DNA of 64,000 nt from Protea cynaroides (taxonomy: Eukaryota; Streptophyta; Magnoliopsida; Proteales; Proteaceae), in assembly GCA_028583415.1 (NCBI GenBank), contig CM053270.1, positions 1,688,001 to 1,752,000 of the forward strand, in the 5' to 3' direction. The position numbers and the translations under genes were made by a program. The notes beneath the pieces are model-generated. The model had not been told where the DNA came from. It did no database searches and worked only from the letters and a program-made list of their open reading frames with translations. The stretch's first letter is position 1, and each line of letters begins with the position of its first letter. Of this stretch, positions 1 to 10,190 are shown piece after piece.

Positions 1-520
1 GTCTCTTCAGTCCCCTGTTCTGTACAAAGAAACTGTCCTTTTGACTTGACTCTATTACCCTGGCAACCTGTACAGCCTCATTATATATCTTCTTTTCCAG
101 ACCCAAGATGTGCTCTCTAATGCTTCCACGTAATCCCATGGTGAATCTATGGGTCTTTGTTTCTTCTTCTTGCATGCTTGCCGGTGCAAAGAAGAACAGC
201 TCTTCATACCTCTGCTGGTAAGCATCCACAGTCGACTGAGATTGCTACAAGTTGAGGAATTCTTTCTCCATTTGATCTCTAAAGCTCTTTGGAAAATATT
301 TATTAAAGAAAGCTCCCTTGAATATTGCCCAATCGATATGAGTGTGCTTTGTCTCCAAATACGCCCGGGTAGAATTCCACCAAGCATTGGCATCTTCTTT
401 GAGCATGTGCGTAGCAAACAACACCTTCTCATCCTCTGTACATGTCATCAGATGGAAATTCTTCTCCATCTCAACAACCCACTGTGCAGGTCACAATGGT
501 TTTCCTGGTTTCCCTGTGAA
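1..520 (-). pseudogene. Ty3/gypsy gag core fragment (Tekay/Del-like), left end outside window
   Basis: Read on the minus strand this encodes part of a retrotransposon Gag, the structural protein that would form the virus-like particle. Recognisable pieces are GKPGKPLWPAQWV, the CTEDEKVLFATHML segment, NAWWNSTRAYLETKH, FPKSFRDQMEKEFLNL and, near base 1, ESSQKDSFF and NRGLKR. The same order occurs in the longer gag at 58836-59694. The reading frame changes at least once (around 245), so it is broken. Gag runs off the left edge of the window, where pol would lie. At about 520 it joins directly to the tail of the antisense gene, so roughly 1.3 kb present in the 54680 element is missing here. The family assignment rests on similarity to the other copies, whose pol carries a chromodomain. 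Confidence 0.8.
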
Positions 521-800
521 GGTAGGGGGTGATGATGAGGGTGACGATGATCAGATGGAGGATGTTCCAGTACTAGCACCACAGCCCACACATGCAGCGG
601 GACCATCTCAGCCTCCTCCCGATACCATCATGGGTATGTTTACGGAGCTTTGGGATGCTCAGCGTGAGATGAGCCGTGACTTGGGGTGCCTTGCTCGCAG
701 CCTCAGAGTCACTCAGGAGCAGGTGCACTGGCTCAGGGTCGCCTATGAGCGTGATTATGATATTGCCGACCCTATTCCTCATATGCCTCCAACCCCATGA
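521..800 (+). pseudogene. C-terminal remnant of the antisense transposon gene (PF20167-type)
   Basis: Plus-strand reading gives an acidic linker (DDEGDDDQMEDVPV), a Pro/Ala stretch and then a helical tail: VTQEQVHWLRVAYERDYD, ending at MPPTP and a stop at 798-800. This closely matches the last ~95 residues of the intact antisense protein at 57292-58539. All of the N-terminal domain is deleted; only the putative coiled-coil tail survives, fused to gag sequence. It lies antisense to its host element, between gag and the PBS, as in the other three copies. The tail alone gives no function. Confidence 0.75.
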
Positions 801-1109
801 TAGACTTCTCATTTCTCTCTTCAGTATGGATTATATAACAGGGTAATTGTCCGGTTTGTGGACTGTACTCTGTGGCACTATTAACTTATCACTCTTTTAA
901 CATTTTAATATAAATTTTATGGTTTTTCCTATCTAGAGCATGTGCATTAATTAATTTCATAATTAATATAGTAAGTTATGCTCTTTCATATTTAGTCTCA
1001 GGCATCAAACAATGCTTAAGGTGTGTTCTTATTAAGGCTTTTAATTTTTTCCTATCTCAGTTCATCGACTTAGTTAAGTGCAATATGGTCTGTTGGACAG
1101 AGCCTAGAT
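801..1109 (-). other. Leader of the minus-strand element (3' UTR side of the antisense gene)
   Basis: No ORF is supported. It holds the conserved hairpin at 843-867 and AT-rich sequence, and corresponds to the ~310 bp between PBS and antisense stop codon in the 54680 element. Confidence 0.6.
843..867. promoter_or_regulatory. Conserved hairpin between PBS and antisense gene (copy 1)
   Basis: Core GTCCGGTTTGTGGAC, arms GTCC/GGAC, flanked by GTAATT and TGTA. The same element occurs at 12703-12727, 23798-23822 and 57219-57243. In element-sense RNA it would sit in the leader downstream of the PBS, so a packaging or dimerisation role is possible but unproven. Confidence 0.5.
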
Positions 1110-1121
1110 GCTCTGATACCA
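1110..1121 (-). other. Primer binding site (initiator tRNA-Met type)
   Basis: GCTCTGATACCA on the plus strand is the complement of TGGTATCAGAGC, the usual plant initiator tRNA-Met primer site. It sits four bases from the LTR end and defines this LTR as the 5' LTR of a minus-strand element. Confidence 0.9.
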
Positions 1122-1124
1122 AGT

Positions 1125-3426
1125 TTCCACACCCCAATTCTGGCTGAACCAGAAGTGTGAGTGAACCGTCACTGAACCAACGGTTCACACTAGGATCTCG
1201 ATAAGACCGTGTCCACTCATACAAACCATTGCACATAACCACAATCAGTTAGAATATAATAAATACAGCGGAAGTCTTTAAATAAAATGAACTGAGTATC
1301 TATTGATAACTTTTAAATAAGTATTCAATTATCCAAATTCCCAAATGTAAATAAATATCTTTACAACACTTTAAAAATAATTGAAACAAATAAAATAAAA
1401 TCAAAGGTACACGCAGAAAGGGCACTCGCATGAAGCGTCATGCTCGTCCTCTCCTGCCTACACGTCCAGAGCAGCAACACCTCCATATGCCGGAGCGTTC
1501 ATATAATCATCCACCATGTAACCTGCATCAACATCTAAAAATGGTGTATATACAAAGGGTGAGCTCACAACTTAGCTCAGTAAGACAATCAGACAATTCC
1601 ACATTTATATGCATGAGTAACAATCATATTATGCCATGGTCTGGTTTTAAGTTTGCAATGTGCTATAGAAAGGATTGACGGCCACCGCACCTCTATACAC
1701 GAGTGTATGGAATCGCCCAGTAGATCACACCGCTGCCGACCCACATGCACCCATCATGGAATAGAGATAGAGCTAACGCATCCATTACCTCCCCTGATGC
1801 TCTACCCATACCAATACGTAAGCCCCTACTGGCTAGGGCTTGCAAACTAGCCTCACAACTAACCAATCCTATATGTCATAACTGTAGGCTCTATCCCAGT
1901 ACAGCTCCCTACGGCATAGAGATAGAGCTAGAGTCTGGTGGCCAGGCCGGAGACCACAGTGCCACGTCCTCCCCCTGATGCCCTACCCACACCAAGCATA
2001 CTAAGACAAAACAATACGCAAGTAGACTCTATCCCAACATAACTCCCTATGGCATCGAGATAGAGCTAGAGTCTGGTGACCAGGCCGGAGACCACAGTGC
2101 CACGTCCTCCCCCTGATGCCCTACCCGCACCAAGCATGCTAAGATAGAATACTACGAAAAGGTGCTAGTGTGAGGAATGATCTCAGACCCCAGGCCCTTC
2201 CCAGTCCACACACCAATGAAAACAATCACATAACTAACAATCACATCCTAGCATAGCGAGTATGCATGAACAATAATAATATCTGAAAGTAAAAGATGAC
2301 ATGCGAATATGCACAAACATCAATCCACAGATTCATTGTTATTAACAACAGTTTACTGTCCATTAATTATTAGGGTTTAGGTCCGATTCCATTACCTGAC
2401 ACTCGTTTGATAGCTTGCTCCACTTCTCAAGGTCCAAACGTGCTATCACAAGGTCCTACATGATATTAGGGTTTAGTTAGAATAGTTTTCTTAGGGTTTA
2501 CGTTGGTCGAAAACCAACGAGATTACAAAATACATCTCATAGAGCTGACCGGTCACAAGTACCGGTTGCAGCACTGTGGGAAAACCTGCGACCGGTATGG
2601 TCAGCCGGTCCCCACAGGCCAGTCCCCGAGAGGTACCGGTCGCGGTATCGATCGCATAGGGTGTGATCGGTATGGTCGATCAGTATGTCTCCGGAAGACC
2701 ATACACCTGGTTTTTCGACTGTCGTTGATCATTCTCTATTGATTCCATGGTTTCTCCTACACAATCTAGGTCTAAGCATTGAGTTAGAATTGTTTCCAAC
2801 TCTATCCAAGTCTAGTTTTGATGGTATTCTTCCTAGAACTCGAATCTTGGGTTTAACGACATAATTGGGGTTTGACGGTAAAGTAGGGTTTTGGTCAATA
2901 CCTGCTTTGCATGGTATTGATCCAAGAAACCCAATCATCCTAGAGTCATAATGTGAGAGAGAGGGTTTAAACACTTACCGTCGATTGGCGTAAGGTGTTC
3001 TTCGTCGAACGGCAATGGCGGCTCTTCCTTCCACTTCCTAGCTCCTTCTCTTTCTTTAATCTCCTTCTCCTCTCTAGGGTTTGTGAGGAATAATGGAAGG
3101 GAATCTAGGAGGTTTAGGAGGGTTTAAATAGGCTAGGATTAGGTTTAGGAAGCCTCTTAGGATTAGGAAAGTCCTAGGATTCAGAATTAGGAAAGTGGGA
3201 CCCGTAGAGATCCAATTCCAGATCTTGGTAGTCTGTTGCGCAGACTATACCGGTCGACTGGTACCAAGACCGGTACCATCGATCGGTATGACTAAAATCA
3301 TACTAAGTTGGTTCGATTTCATACTTGATCTTCATCCGCTCGTCCCGTCTGGCCTAGTGATGATTGGAAGACCTGTTACGACATGATTCAAGGTTTAGAT
3401 TGGGTTCATTGAGTGCGGGTCTTACA
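1125..3426 (-). mobile_element. 5' LTR of minus-strand Tekay-like element (ACCGGT subfamily)
   Basis: About 2.3 kb. The plus-strand left end is a mutated TGTCACACC (TTCCACACC) next to the PBS; the right end is GGTCTTACA at 3426, the complement of TGTAAGACC. In element orientation it contains a TATA box (3121-3132), a splice-donor-like ACG|GTAAGTG (intron would start at 3078-side base 2978) and two clusters rich in ACCGGT/GGTCGA (about 2540-2710 and 3240-3295). It also has repeated TAGCTCTATCTCTAT blocks shared with the other LTRs. It was inserted into an older plus-strand LTR (3427 onward). Confidence 0.88.
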
Positions 3427-3712
3427 TTAGCGGTGTGTAATCCAGACACTTTAGCTCTATCTCTATTCCATGGTGGGTGCATGTGGGACGGCAATGGTGT
3501 TTGATCCATTGGGAGGATTCACACACTCGTGTATAGAGGTCCTGGGGCCTCCAAACCTTTTTATAGCACATTGCAAACTTAAAAATTAGATCAAAGATAT
3601 AAAATGAATGCATGCATATGTTTGTTGCATTGTTTTGTTAACTCACTGAGCTCAAGTTGGAGAGTAGACCCTTGTGCGCGTAATTATTTTTAGTTTCTGA
3701 TGTTGCAGGTGT
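3427..3712 (+). mobile_element. Fragment of a plus-strand Tekay-like LTR (U5 side)
   Basis: It matches the downstream part of the 54680 LTR in order: TAGCTCTATCTCTATTCC, CACTCGTGTATAGAGG, a CACATTGCAAACTTAAA block and the GATGTTGCAGG block. The left end is cut by the minus-strand element at 3426; the right end joins directly to the end of an internal region, so nearly the whole body of this element is lost. Confidence 0.65.
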
Positions 3713-3775
3713 TACTGTTGTAAGATCTGTACGTGTAAATTTCGAGGATAAAATTTCTTTTAAAGGTGGTGGAGT
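3713..3775 (+). other. 3' internal end and polypurine tract of collapsed element
   Basis: Contains AAATTTCGAGGATAAAATTT followed by the purine-rich AAAGGTGGTGGAGT just before the LTR start TGTAAAACTCG. The same order precedes the 3' LTR of the element at 60469 (read on the minus strand). Confidence 0.65.
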
Positions 3776-3890
3776 TGTAAAACTCGCACACCACAAACCC
3801 GGGCTAACCTTACATTCTCATGTCGTGACCGGTCTTCCCATCATAACCGGCTCAAGTGAACCAATTGTGTAAAGAAACCACAAGGCTAGG
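3776..3890 (+). mobile_element. 3' LTR of collapsed Tekay-like element, left piece
   Basis: Starts TGTAAAACTCGC after a polypurine tract and resembles the first ~115 bp of other Tekay-like LTRs here. It is interrupted after CTAGG (3886-3890) by the solo LTR and resumes at 9492. Confidence 0.7.
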
Positions 3891-4285
3891 TGTGAGGGTA
3901 GTGATGTCCACCCACGCTGAATGGGCGGTGAATGATTTGGAGTCGCCACCTAGATTAAGGTCTAGGACCTAAAATGTAGCCTCATCCTGAGATAAGACTT
4001 CTATTGACTCATGACCCAACATATCGGCTTTGGTCCAACAGAGAACGGGTAAGCGTTCAAAGTATAGTTTGGGAAGGTGTTAGGCACCCAAAACTGCCCG
4101 ATCCAAAAATCAGCCTCCTATGTGACTCTACTTTCCTTAGACTCTATGGTTCTGACTGTTCATGGTCAATGGATGATGACTAGGGCTCATGGGGGATCCT
4201 ATGTCAAGTTTCTAAGTTCTTCTAGCTTAAGTTTAGCCAAACATGTTCTCAAAGTAAGAAAACAAACAAAATAATATACAATGAA

Positions 4286-4395
4286 CCGAACCAAAGATGG
4301 TTCGGTGATGGACTGAATCTGAGATGTCCAAAACATCTCAAATTGCCTACGTATTCCAATCCTGGAAATCAAGTCCAAAAACGTAGTTCGAGACA
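4286..4395 (-). other. Structured two-hairpin module, solo LTR copy S3
   Basis: On the plus strand: CCGAACC/GGTTCGG arms (4286-4292, 4299-4305), GAGATGT/ACATCTC arms (4321-4327, 4333-4339), outer arms CTACG (4347-4351) and CGTAG (4382-4386) enclosing TCCA/TGGA. This is the same layout as the other modules with different arm sequences. Confidence 0.6.
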
Positions 4396-4584
4396 GAAAG
4401 TGTTTAAGATTTATGGATGTGGATTATGATTAAGCTTTCTTAGATTCAATTTATTCAAGTTGAAGTTTATGCTTGATGATGATTGAGATTGAATCTAGAG
4501 ATAGCCTAAATGGATCGAAGTGAACGAGGATATGGATACGGATATGGATATGGGGGACCTAAGGATACTAAGATGGGGTACCGT

Positions 4585-4647
4585 ACTTGGAGAGTCCTCC
4601 AAGTTGCCTACGTATTCCAGAGGTCCTGGAAATCAGGTACAACGTAG
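4585..4647 (-). other. Structured two-hairpin module, solo LTR copy S2
   Basis: Arms ACTTGGAG (4585-4592) and CTCCAAGT (4597-4604); outer arms CTACG (4608-4612) and CGTAG (4643-4647) enclosing TCCAG/CTGGA (4616-4620, 4626-4630). Confidence 0.65.
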
Positions 4648-4691
4648 TTCATTTTTTGGGTGGATTGGGTAACTTCAAGGGTTAGGGTATG

Positions 4692-4880
4692 TCTCTCAGG
4701 GAGTAGAGTGTGGCTCTCAGGGAGTAAAGTGTGGCTCTCAGGGAGTAGAGTGTGGCTCTCAGGGAGTAGGGTGTGGCTCTTAGGGAGTAGAGTGTGGCTC
4801 TCAGGGAGTAGAGTGTGGCTCTCAGGGAGTAGAGTGTGGCTCTCAGGGAGTAGGGTGTGGCTCTCAGGGAGTAGAGTGTA
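4692..4880. repeat. 21-bp tandem array
   Basis: About nine copies of a 21-bp unit containing GGCTCTCAGGGAGTAGAG. The unit has a small inverted repeat (CTC...GAG). Long ORFs through it on both strands are products of a period divisible by three. Confidence 0.9.
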
Positions 4881-4885
4881 AGATA

Positions 4886-5119
4886 GTCTCGCAAGACTAA
4901 GGTGCGTACTCTCAAGCACGACTTCAAGATAGAGCCTCGCAAGGCTAAGGGGGGTGCGTGCTCGCAAGCACGACTTCAAGATAGAGCCTCGCAAGGCTAA
5001 GGGTGCGTACTCGCAAGTACGACTTCATGATAAAGCCTCGCGAGGCTAAGGGTGCGTACTCGCAAGTACGACTTCGGGATTGAACCTCGCAAGGCTAAGG
5101 GTGCGTACTCGCAAGTACG
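4886..5119. repeat. ~49-bp tandem array with two hairpins per unit
   Basis: Five units start at 4886, 4934, 4986, 5035 and 5084. Each carries hairpin a (GCCTCGCAAGGC; first unit GTCTCGCAAGAC; fourth GCCTCGCGAGGC) and hairpin b (CGTACTCGCAAGTACG; second unit CGTGCTCGCAAGCACG). Where a stem base changes, its partner usually changes too. Confidence 0.85.
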
Positions 5120-5139
5120 GCTTCATGATAGAGGGAGTT

Positions 5140-5425
5140 GAATTTGTACTCTCAGGGAGTAAGGTTTGTACTCTCAGGGAGTAGGGTTGTACTCTCAGGG
5201 AGTAGGGTTGTACTCTCAGGGAGTTGGATTTGTACTCTCAAGGAGTAAGGTTTGTACTCTCAGGGAGTAGGGTTGTACTCTCAGGGAGTTAGGTTTGTAC
5301 TCTCAGGGAGTAAGGTTTGTACTCTCAGGGAGTAGAGTGTGTACTCTCAGGGAGTAATGTTTGTACTCTCAGGGAGTGATGTTTGTACTCTCAGGGAGTG
5401 ATGATTGCACTCTCAGGGAGTGATG
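5140..5425. repeat. ~20-22-bp tandem array
   Basis: About 13 copies of a unit built on GTACTCTCAGGGAGTA plus a variable GGGTT/AGGTTT/ATGTTT spacer, a relative of the 21-bp array upstream. Confidence 0.88.
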
Positions 5426-5459
5426 TATGAGGGCACATTGATTGAGGTGTGGAACCGTA

Positions 5460-5524
5460 TCTGGGAGTTTCCCAGACTACCTACGTATCTCAGGGTATTG
5501 ACCTAAGAATCAGGATCCGCGTAG
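5460..5524 (-). other. Structured two-hairpin module, solo LTR copy S1
   Basis: Arms TCTGGGA (5460-5466) and TCCCAGA (5470-5476); outer arms CTACG (5481-5485) and CGTAG (5520-5524) enclosing CTCAGG/CCTAAG (5489-5494, 5502-5507, one wobble pair). Confidence 0.65.
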
Positions 5525-6039
5525 TTCGAAAATGGCACTGTTCATTGGGTGACCCACTTGGGTCAGAATATGGGCGGTCCAACCGGACCGAATGATGATC
5601 CTAGATGATCTGTAGTTGGATTCAACATTATACCTATCTAGATTCTGCATCCTAGGGGAAATGAACTGAGGGGTGGGGATCGTCCTAAACTACCCTTGTC
5701 ACTTACAACCCTGATTTTAGAATTGTTGGGCTAGGCTTCATGATTCTTGATTAAGAATTTTATCATTTTCCATTATTACCCTTCCCATGAATGTGGGTGC
5801 CTACATGCACGTCCCCACACCTAGGAGTGTCTTCTATCAGTGTACATGCATGGCAGTTCGACTAGGGTGCAGTGAAAAGTAAATTCTTGCCAACATAAAC
5901 ATCATTCAATCATGGCATTAGCAAGCAGATCAGCATGGCAGTGTGCACAAAGCTAGCATTGTAAGCATGTGAGCTGGGTAGCGCATAATATGACAACGTA
6001 AGCAAGGGACATGATAGATGCATGGATATAACGACATAG

Positions 6040-6680
6040 ACGATATTAGATCCTCAATCTAACGGTTATATCTCTTCAAAAATGATTATCATGATCAACA
6101 CTTAGATTCATCAAAACAGCCAAGATCAACGGCTCAGATCTCACATCAAGTTATAATCATGATCAATGACTCATATCTCGTCAAAATAGATATGATCTAT
6201 GGCTTAGATCTCCTATCAAGATATAATCATGATCAGACTAAGAAATCAATGGCTCAGATCCGTCTAAATCAATTATAATCCAGATTCAACAGTTTATATC
6301 ATTCAAAATTCCCACGATGACAATCTAATGGTTCAAATCACCTACGATCATGATCTAACCATTCAGATTCATCAAAAATAATCATGATCAAGATTTAACG
6401 GTTTAGATTCACCAAAATCACTTACGATGACAATCCAACGGTTCAAATCGCTTAAGAACATAATCCAACCATTCCGATTCATTTAAATCATTCCCAAAGA
6501 TAATCTAATGGTCCAGATCGTTCATCATGATAATCTGACTGCTTAGATTGATTAAAAGCACTTCCAAAGACCATCTAACGGTTCAGATTGTCAAGATCAC
6601 AATCCAGCCGTTCAGATTGATTAACATCACTTCCAAAGATCATCTAATGGTTCAAATTAATTAAAATCGCATCAAAATTT
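6040..6680. repeat. Degenerate AT-rich repeats in solo LTR
   Basis: Repeated variants of AATCTAACGGTTCAGATC and ATCATGATCAA at irregular 35-60 bp spacing. They are too diverged for a clean unit, and no coding signal is seen. Confidence 0.6.
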
Positions 6681-7289
6681 CAGATCAGTGGCTATGATCA
6701 AATCATTAAAATTTTAATCATATGATCACGATCAACTCTCATAAAATTCAGATCATGTGGTTGGATTACCTACACTAAAATTTCGATCATATGGTCAAAA
6801 CAAATCACACTAATTTCAATCTCATGGTCGGATCAAATTTTCATTACATAAATCAGATCTATGACATTAAAACACATGGCTGGAATGGTTGTGATGACTG
6901 ATCAATGGTGTAAGAGATGATGGGATCAAGTGGTTGTGATGTGAATCATGTGATGGAAGGATCAATGGGATCAGATTTAATCATAATCACTCACAAATCA
7001 ATGGGATCAGATTTAACTAAAATCAAATTAATCGTGATCAAGATCGAATGGACCAGATCTGATTAAAATAGTATACATGGTATCAAAGATTAAATACAAA
7101 AAAATATACACAATATGCCGATATCAATCAAGAAACATGCAAGAAATCAAGGATAAAACAAATGAAACAAAATAGTTACATATAAACCGAAAAGAAGAAG
7201 AGAAACTAACCTGGTTCGAGGCGTCGATGATGGCCGTCGTATGACGTCGCGAGATGATCGAACGTTCGCCGACGATGGTTGCTCCTTCA

Positions 7290-8340
7290 AATCTTATTCC
7301 TTTTTTTTTTTTCCTTTCCTATTTCTCTTTCTTTTTTTGTTTTTGGACGAGCAATAGTGAGGCTGCTCACTGCTGCTCCTCTTTTTCTTCCAAGGTAGTA
7401 GCGGCACCCGCTACTTTCTTCCTCTTCTCTCTGCCTCTCTCTCTTTCTTCTCCCTTCTCTTTTTTGTTTTTTTCTTTTTTTTTCACTCCATGGACTAGAC
7501 CAGCAGCAGAGCTGCTGCTCTTTTTTTGCCTCTCTCTCTTTCTTCTCCCTCCTTCTCGGGTCTCACTCTCCCTCCTCCTTTCTTTTTTTTTTTTCTTTTC
7601 TGGTTCAGATTCTACTCTCCCAGCCAACCTCTTCCTCCTCCTCCCTCTCTTTTTTTCTTTTTTTCTGGTTCGCCACCCTCCTCCTTCTTTGACGGTGGCA
7701 GCGCTGCCGCTGCCCCTTCTCCTTTCTCCCTCTTCTTCTTTCTTCTCCCTTCTCTTATTTCTTCTTCCTCTCTTCTTTCTTCTTCTTCTCCTCTCTGGTT
7801 TCACTCTGTTTTTTTTCCCTCTGGAGCAGCAGCTGCTCCCCTCTTCTTTTTTTTTGGTCCGGTCGCAGCCCCCTTCCCCTTTTTCTATCATCCTCCTCCC
7901 TCTCCCTTTTATGGTTGTAGGTGCTTTGGGACTGGGCTCAAGGAATGGAGGTGGCAAGGTAAGATGAGGTGGTGGTGAGGGAGAGCTGTACAGGCGGTGA
8001 GGGAGGGGCATGGAGAAAGAGAGGGGGGCTGGTGGCCGGGGCTCAAGGAGAGGAGGAGGTGGCGGATTTGGGGGAAATAGGTATGGGGAAGGTAGAGGTG
8101 GCAGCACCTCCATCTTTCCCTCCCTTTCTCTTCCTTCCGTCATCTCACTTTTCTCCCTCTCTCTTTCCCTTCTCTCTCTCTCTCTTCCTCTCTCTCTCTT
8201 TTCCTCTTTCTCTCTCTTCCTCTCTCTCTTCCTCTCCCTTTCTCTTATCGGATTCCTCTTGACCGGTTATATATATATATCTTCCTCTCTCTCTCTTCCT
8301 CTCTCTCTCTTCCTCTCTCTCTTATCGGGTTCTCTTTATT
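7290..8340. repeat. Pyrimidine-rich low-complexity tract
   Basis: CT-dominated sequence with CTCTCTC runs. ORFs of 97-258 codons on either strand consist of Ser/Leu/Phe/Pro or Arg/Lys/Glu low complexity and are not credible genes. The related 34066 element has a purine-rich tract in the equivalent orientation-corrected part of its LTR. Confidence 0.8.
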
Positions 8341-8353
8341 CAGATTCACGGCC

Positions 8354-8355
<2 letters not shown>

Positions 8356-8449
<94 letters not shown>
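8356..8449. repeat. (TA)n microsatellite
   Basis: About 94 bp of uninterrupted alternating TA, followed by degenerate ATATAA sequence to about 8545. Confidence 0.97.
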
Positions 8450-8452
<3 letters not shown>

Positions 8453-8739
8453 ATATAAATAATATAATATAATATAATAGATATATAAAAATATATATAA
8501 TATAACATATATAAAATATATATTATATAATATATAAATGTATATATATAACACATACATAAAGTGCATACACATGGGCCGACCCGACTCGATCTGGCCC
8601 GGTTTGGGTTGGGTCAGGCCGGACTGGTTGAGTTCGATGGGATTGGACTAAATTGGGCTTGAGCTGGGTTGGGCTGAGTAAAAATGGGCTGGATCAATTT
8701 CTCTCTCTATTATGGATCCTTTCAGCTTGCAATTCCACA

Positions 8740-9190
8740 TGAAAAATTTCAACGACCTCTGTCTCAGATTTTCCACGTCCACTTTGAAGAGGACGGACAA
8801 AGGAGCACACTGGTGCTCGAATCGTCAGATTCGGACGTTAGATGAACAAAATATGAAGAATTGAAGCTTTGGCGATAATTCGGCTAGCAACTTTGCATGG
8901 GACCCACCGGCGGCTTCTGTCCAAAATTCTTTACCTCCACTTTGAAGAGGACGGACAATGGAGCACAGTGGCACTTGAATCGTCTGATTCGGACTTCGGA
9001 TGATCAAGATATGAAGAATTGGAGTTTTGACGATAATCCAATCAACAACTTTGCATGGGACCTGCTGACGGCTTCCGTCCAAAATTCTTCATGTCCACTT
9101 TGAAGAGGACAGGCAAGGGAGCACAGTGGCGCTTGAATCGTCGGATTTGGATGTCGAACGATCAAGATATGGTCGAATGAAGTCTGATCG
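8740..9190. repeat. ~165-bp repeat units inside solo LTR
   Basis: Three diverged units with the order CCACTTTGAAGAGGACGGAC, GGAGCACAGTGG, AATCGTC, GATCAAGATATGAAGAATT, AACTTTGCATGGGACC. The reverse complement resembles the ~160-bp repeats at 34430-34860, supporting a family relationship between the two elements. Confidence 0.7.
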
Positions 9191-9491
9191 ATCACGATAA
9201 TTTGCCCAATAAATCCTTAATTTATGATAATTTACAGAAAAGTCCTTGGATTAATAAGCCAATTTCAATCCGACTAAAATCGCGACATCTTCTTCGTTTG
9301 ATATCGGAATTGAATGATTCTGGTATCATTTCGAAGGTATTTCCATGACCTTGCTGTAGGGCCTGTCAAAATCAGCTTTGAAATCACCACTTATCATCCA
9401 AACCTTGAATTAACCCGCAACCCTTCTGAATATGCCCATCAAGACTCTTGTTCATGGCTGGGGATGGCAAAAATGGGGTGCTTACACTAGG

Positions 9492-10190
9492 TATGTAATT
9501 CGAACCAAAATCATCTAATTAGGAACGTGTGGTCACATACCTAAATAGGTGTGGTCGACCACACCTCAGAATATTGAGACCACTCGAGTTTGGGATGCAA
9601 GGTCGCATATTTTAGACGTGTGGTCGATGGATTCTACGACCCCCCATGTGCAACCACACGATGTTGAACCTACTCCGAGTTTTGGAAACTTTCCAAAACT
9701 TAAGGGATCTCTTTCCTAATTGAAGTGGGACTCTATGTGGTGGTTTTCCCTCTATATATGGGACATTCCTTAGCCTCTCTCACTCTTTTAGAACCCAAAT
9801 TGAAACTCCAAACCTAAGAAAGAAAGATAGAAGATGTGAAAAAGAAAAAGAGAAGGGGAGGAAAGCTTAAGGAAGGTGTTACAGAGAAGAATTCCATCTC
9901 TACAACAAGCTTAAGGTATGGACTTGACTATGTAGGGTAGATCAGATAAAATAGGTTCTTTTCATGTTGATGTGTGGAACCTAATACAATGATTCGATTA
10001 TTGGTTTTCCATGGGAAACCAAAGAGAATAGGTTAGGGATAATGGATGAGGGAAAAACTATGATTAGAGGCCATAGAATGATCTTAGGGTGAATCCCATT
10101 GATGAGCCATGAGGAAGAACTCGTATGAGAAGTAAAATCAACTAAACATCATGTGGTCGCAGCCTGTGGTGGACCACAGGATGACCAGAG
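9492..10190 (+). mobile_element. 3' LTR of collapsed Tekay-like element, right piece (TGTGGTCG subfamily)
   Basis: Continues the LTR broken at 3890. It holds palindromic GTGTGGTCGACCACAC-type motifs (9530-9660), a TATA box CTATATAT (9752-9759), a leader and a donor-like AAG|GTATGG (9916), then further GTGGTCG/GGACCAC motifs (10150-10185). This is the layout of the other LTRs but with its own motif variant. At 10190 it is cut by the next element, and the remainder is not seen before the gap. Confidence 0.7.

Larger units (their letters stand above)
3891..9486 (-). mobile_element. 5.6 kb solo LTR of a large non-coding (Tat/LARD-like) element
   Basis: Starts TGTGAGGG and ends GGTGCTTACA on the plus strand (so TGTAAGCACC...CCTCACA in its own orientation) and is flanked by a perfect 5-bp duplication CTAGG at 3886-3890 and 9487-9491. 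Terminal and internal sequences resemble the LTRs of the 34066-48476 element: the CACCCCATTTTTGCCATCCC start, the region before the end, and three structured modules. No internal domain is present, so it is a solo LTR left by LTR-LTR recombination. It has several tandem arrays, a 1 kb pyrimidine-rich tract and a long (TA)n run. I find no credible coding sequence. Confidence 0.9.

Noticed and set aside
4608..4994. Repetitive proteins with LSGSRVW or LLPESHT units
   Set aside because: The 21-bp array period is divisible by three, so open frames are expected on both strands by chance.
7254..8262. Long ORFs (up to 258 codons) on both strands
   Set aside because: They run through a CT/GA-rich low-complexity tract inside a solo LTR and give Ser/Leu/Phe or Arg/Lys/Glu runs with no domain.
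8245..8575. Ile/Tyr-rich ORFs
   Set aside because: Translation of the (TA)n microsatellite.
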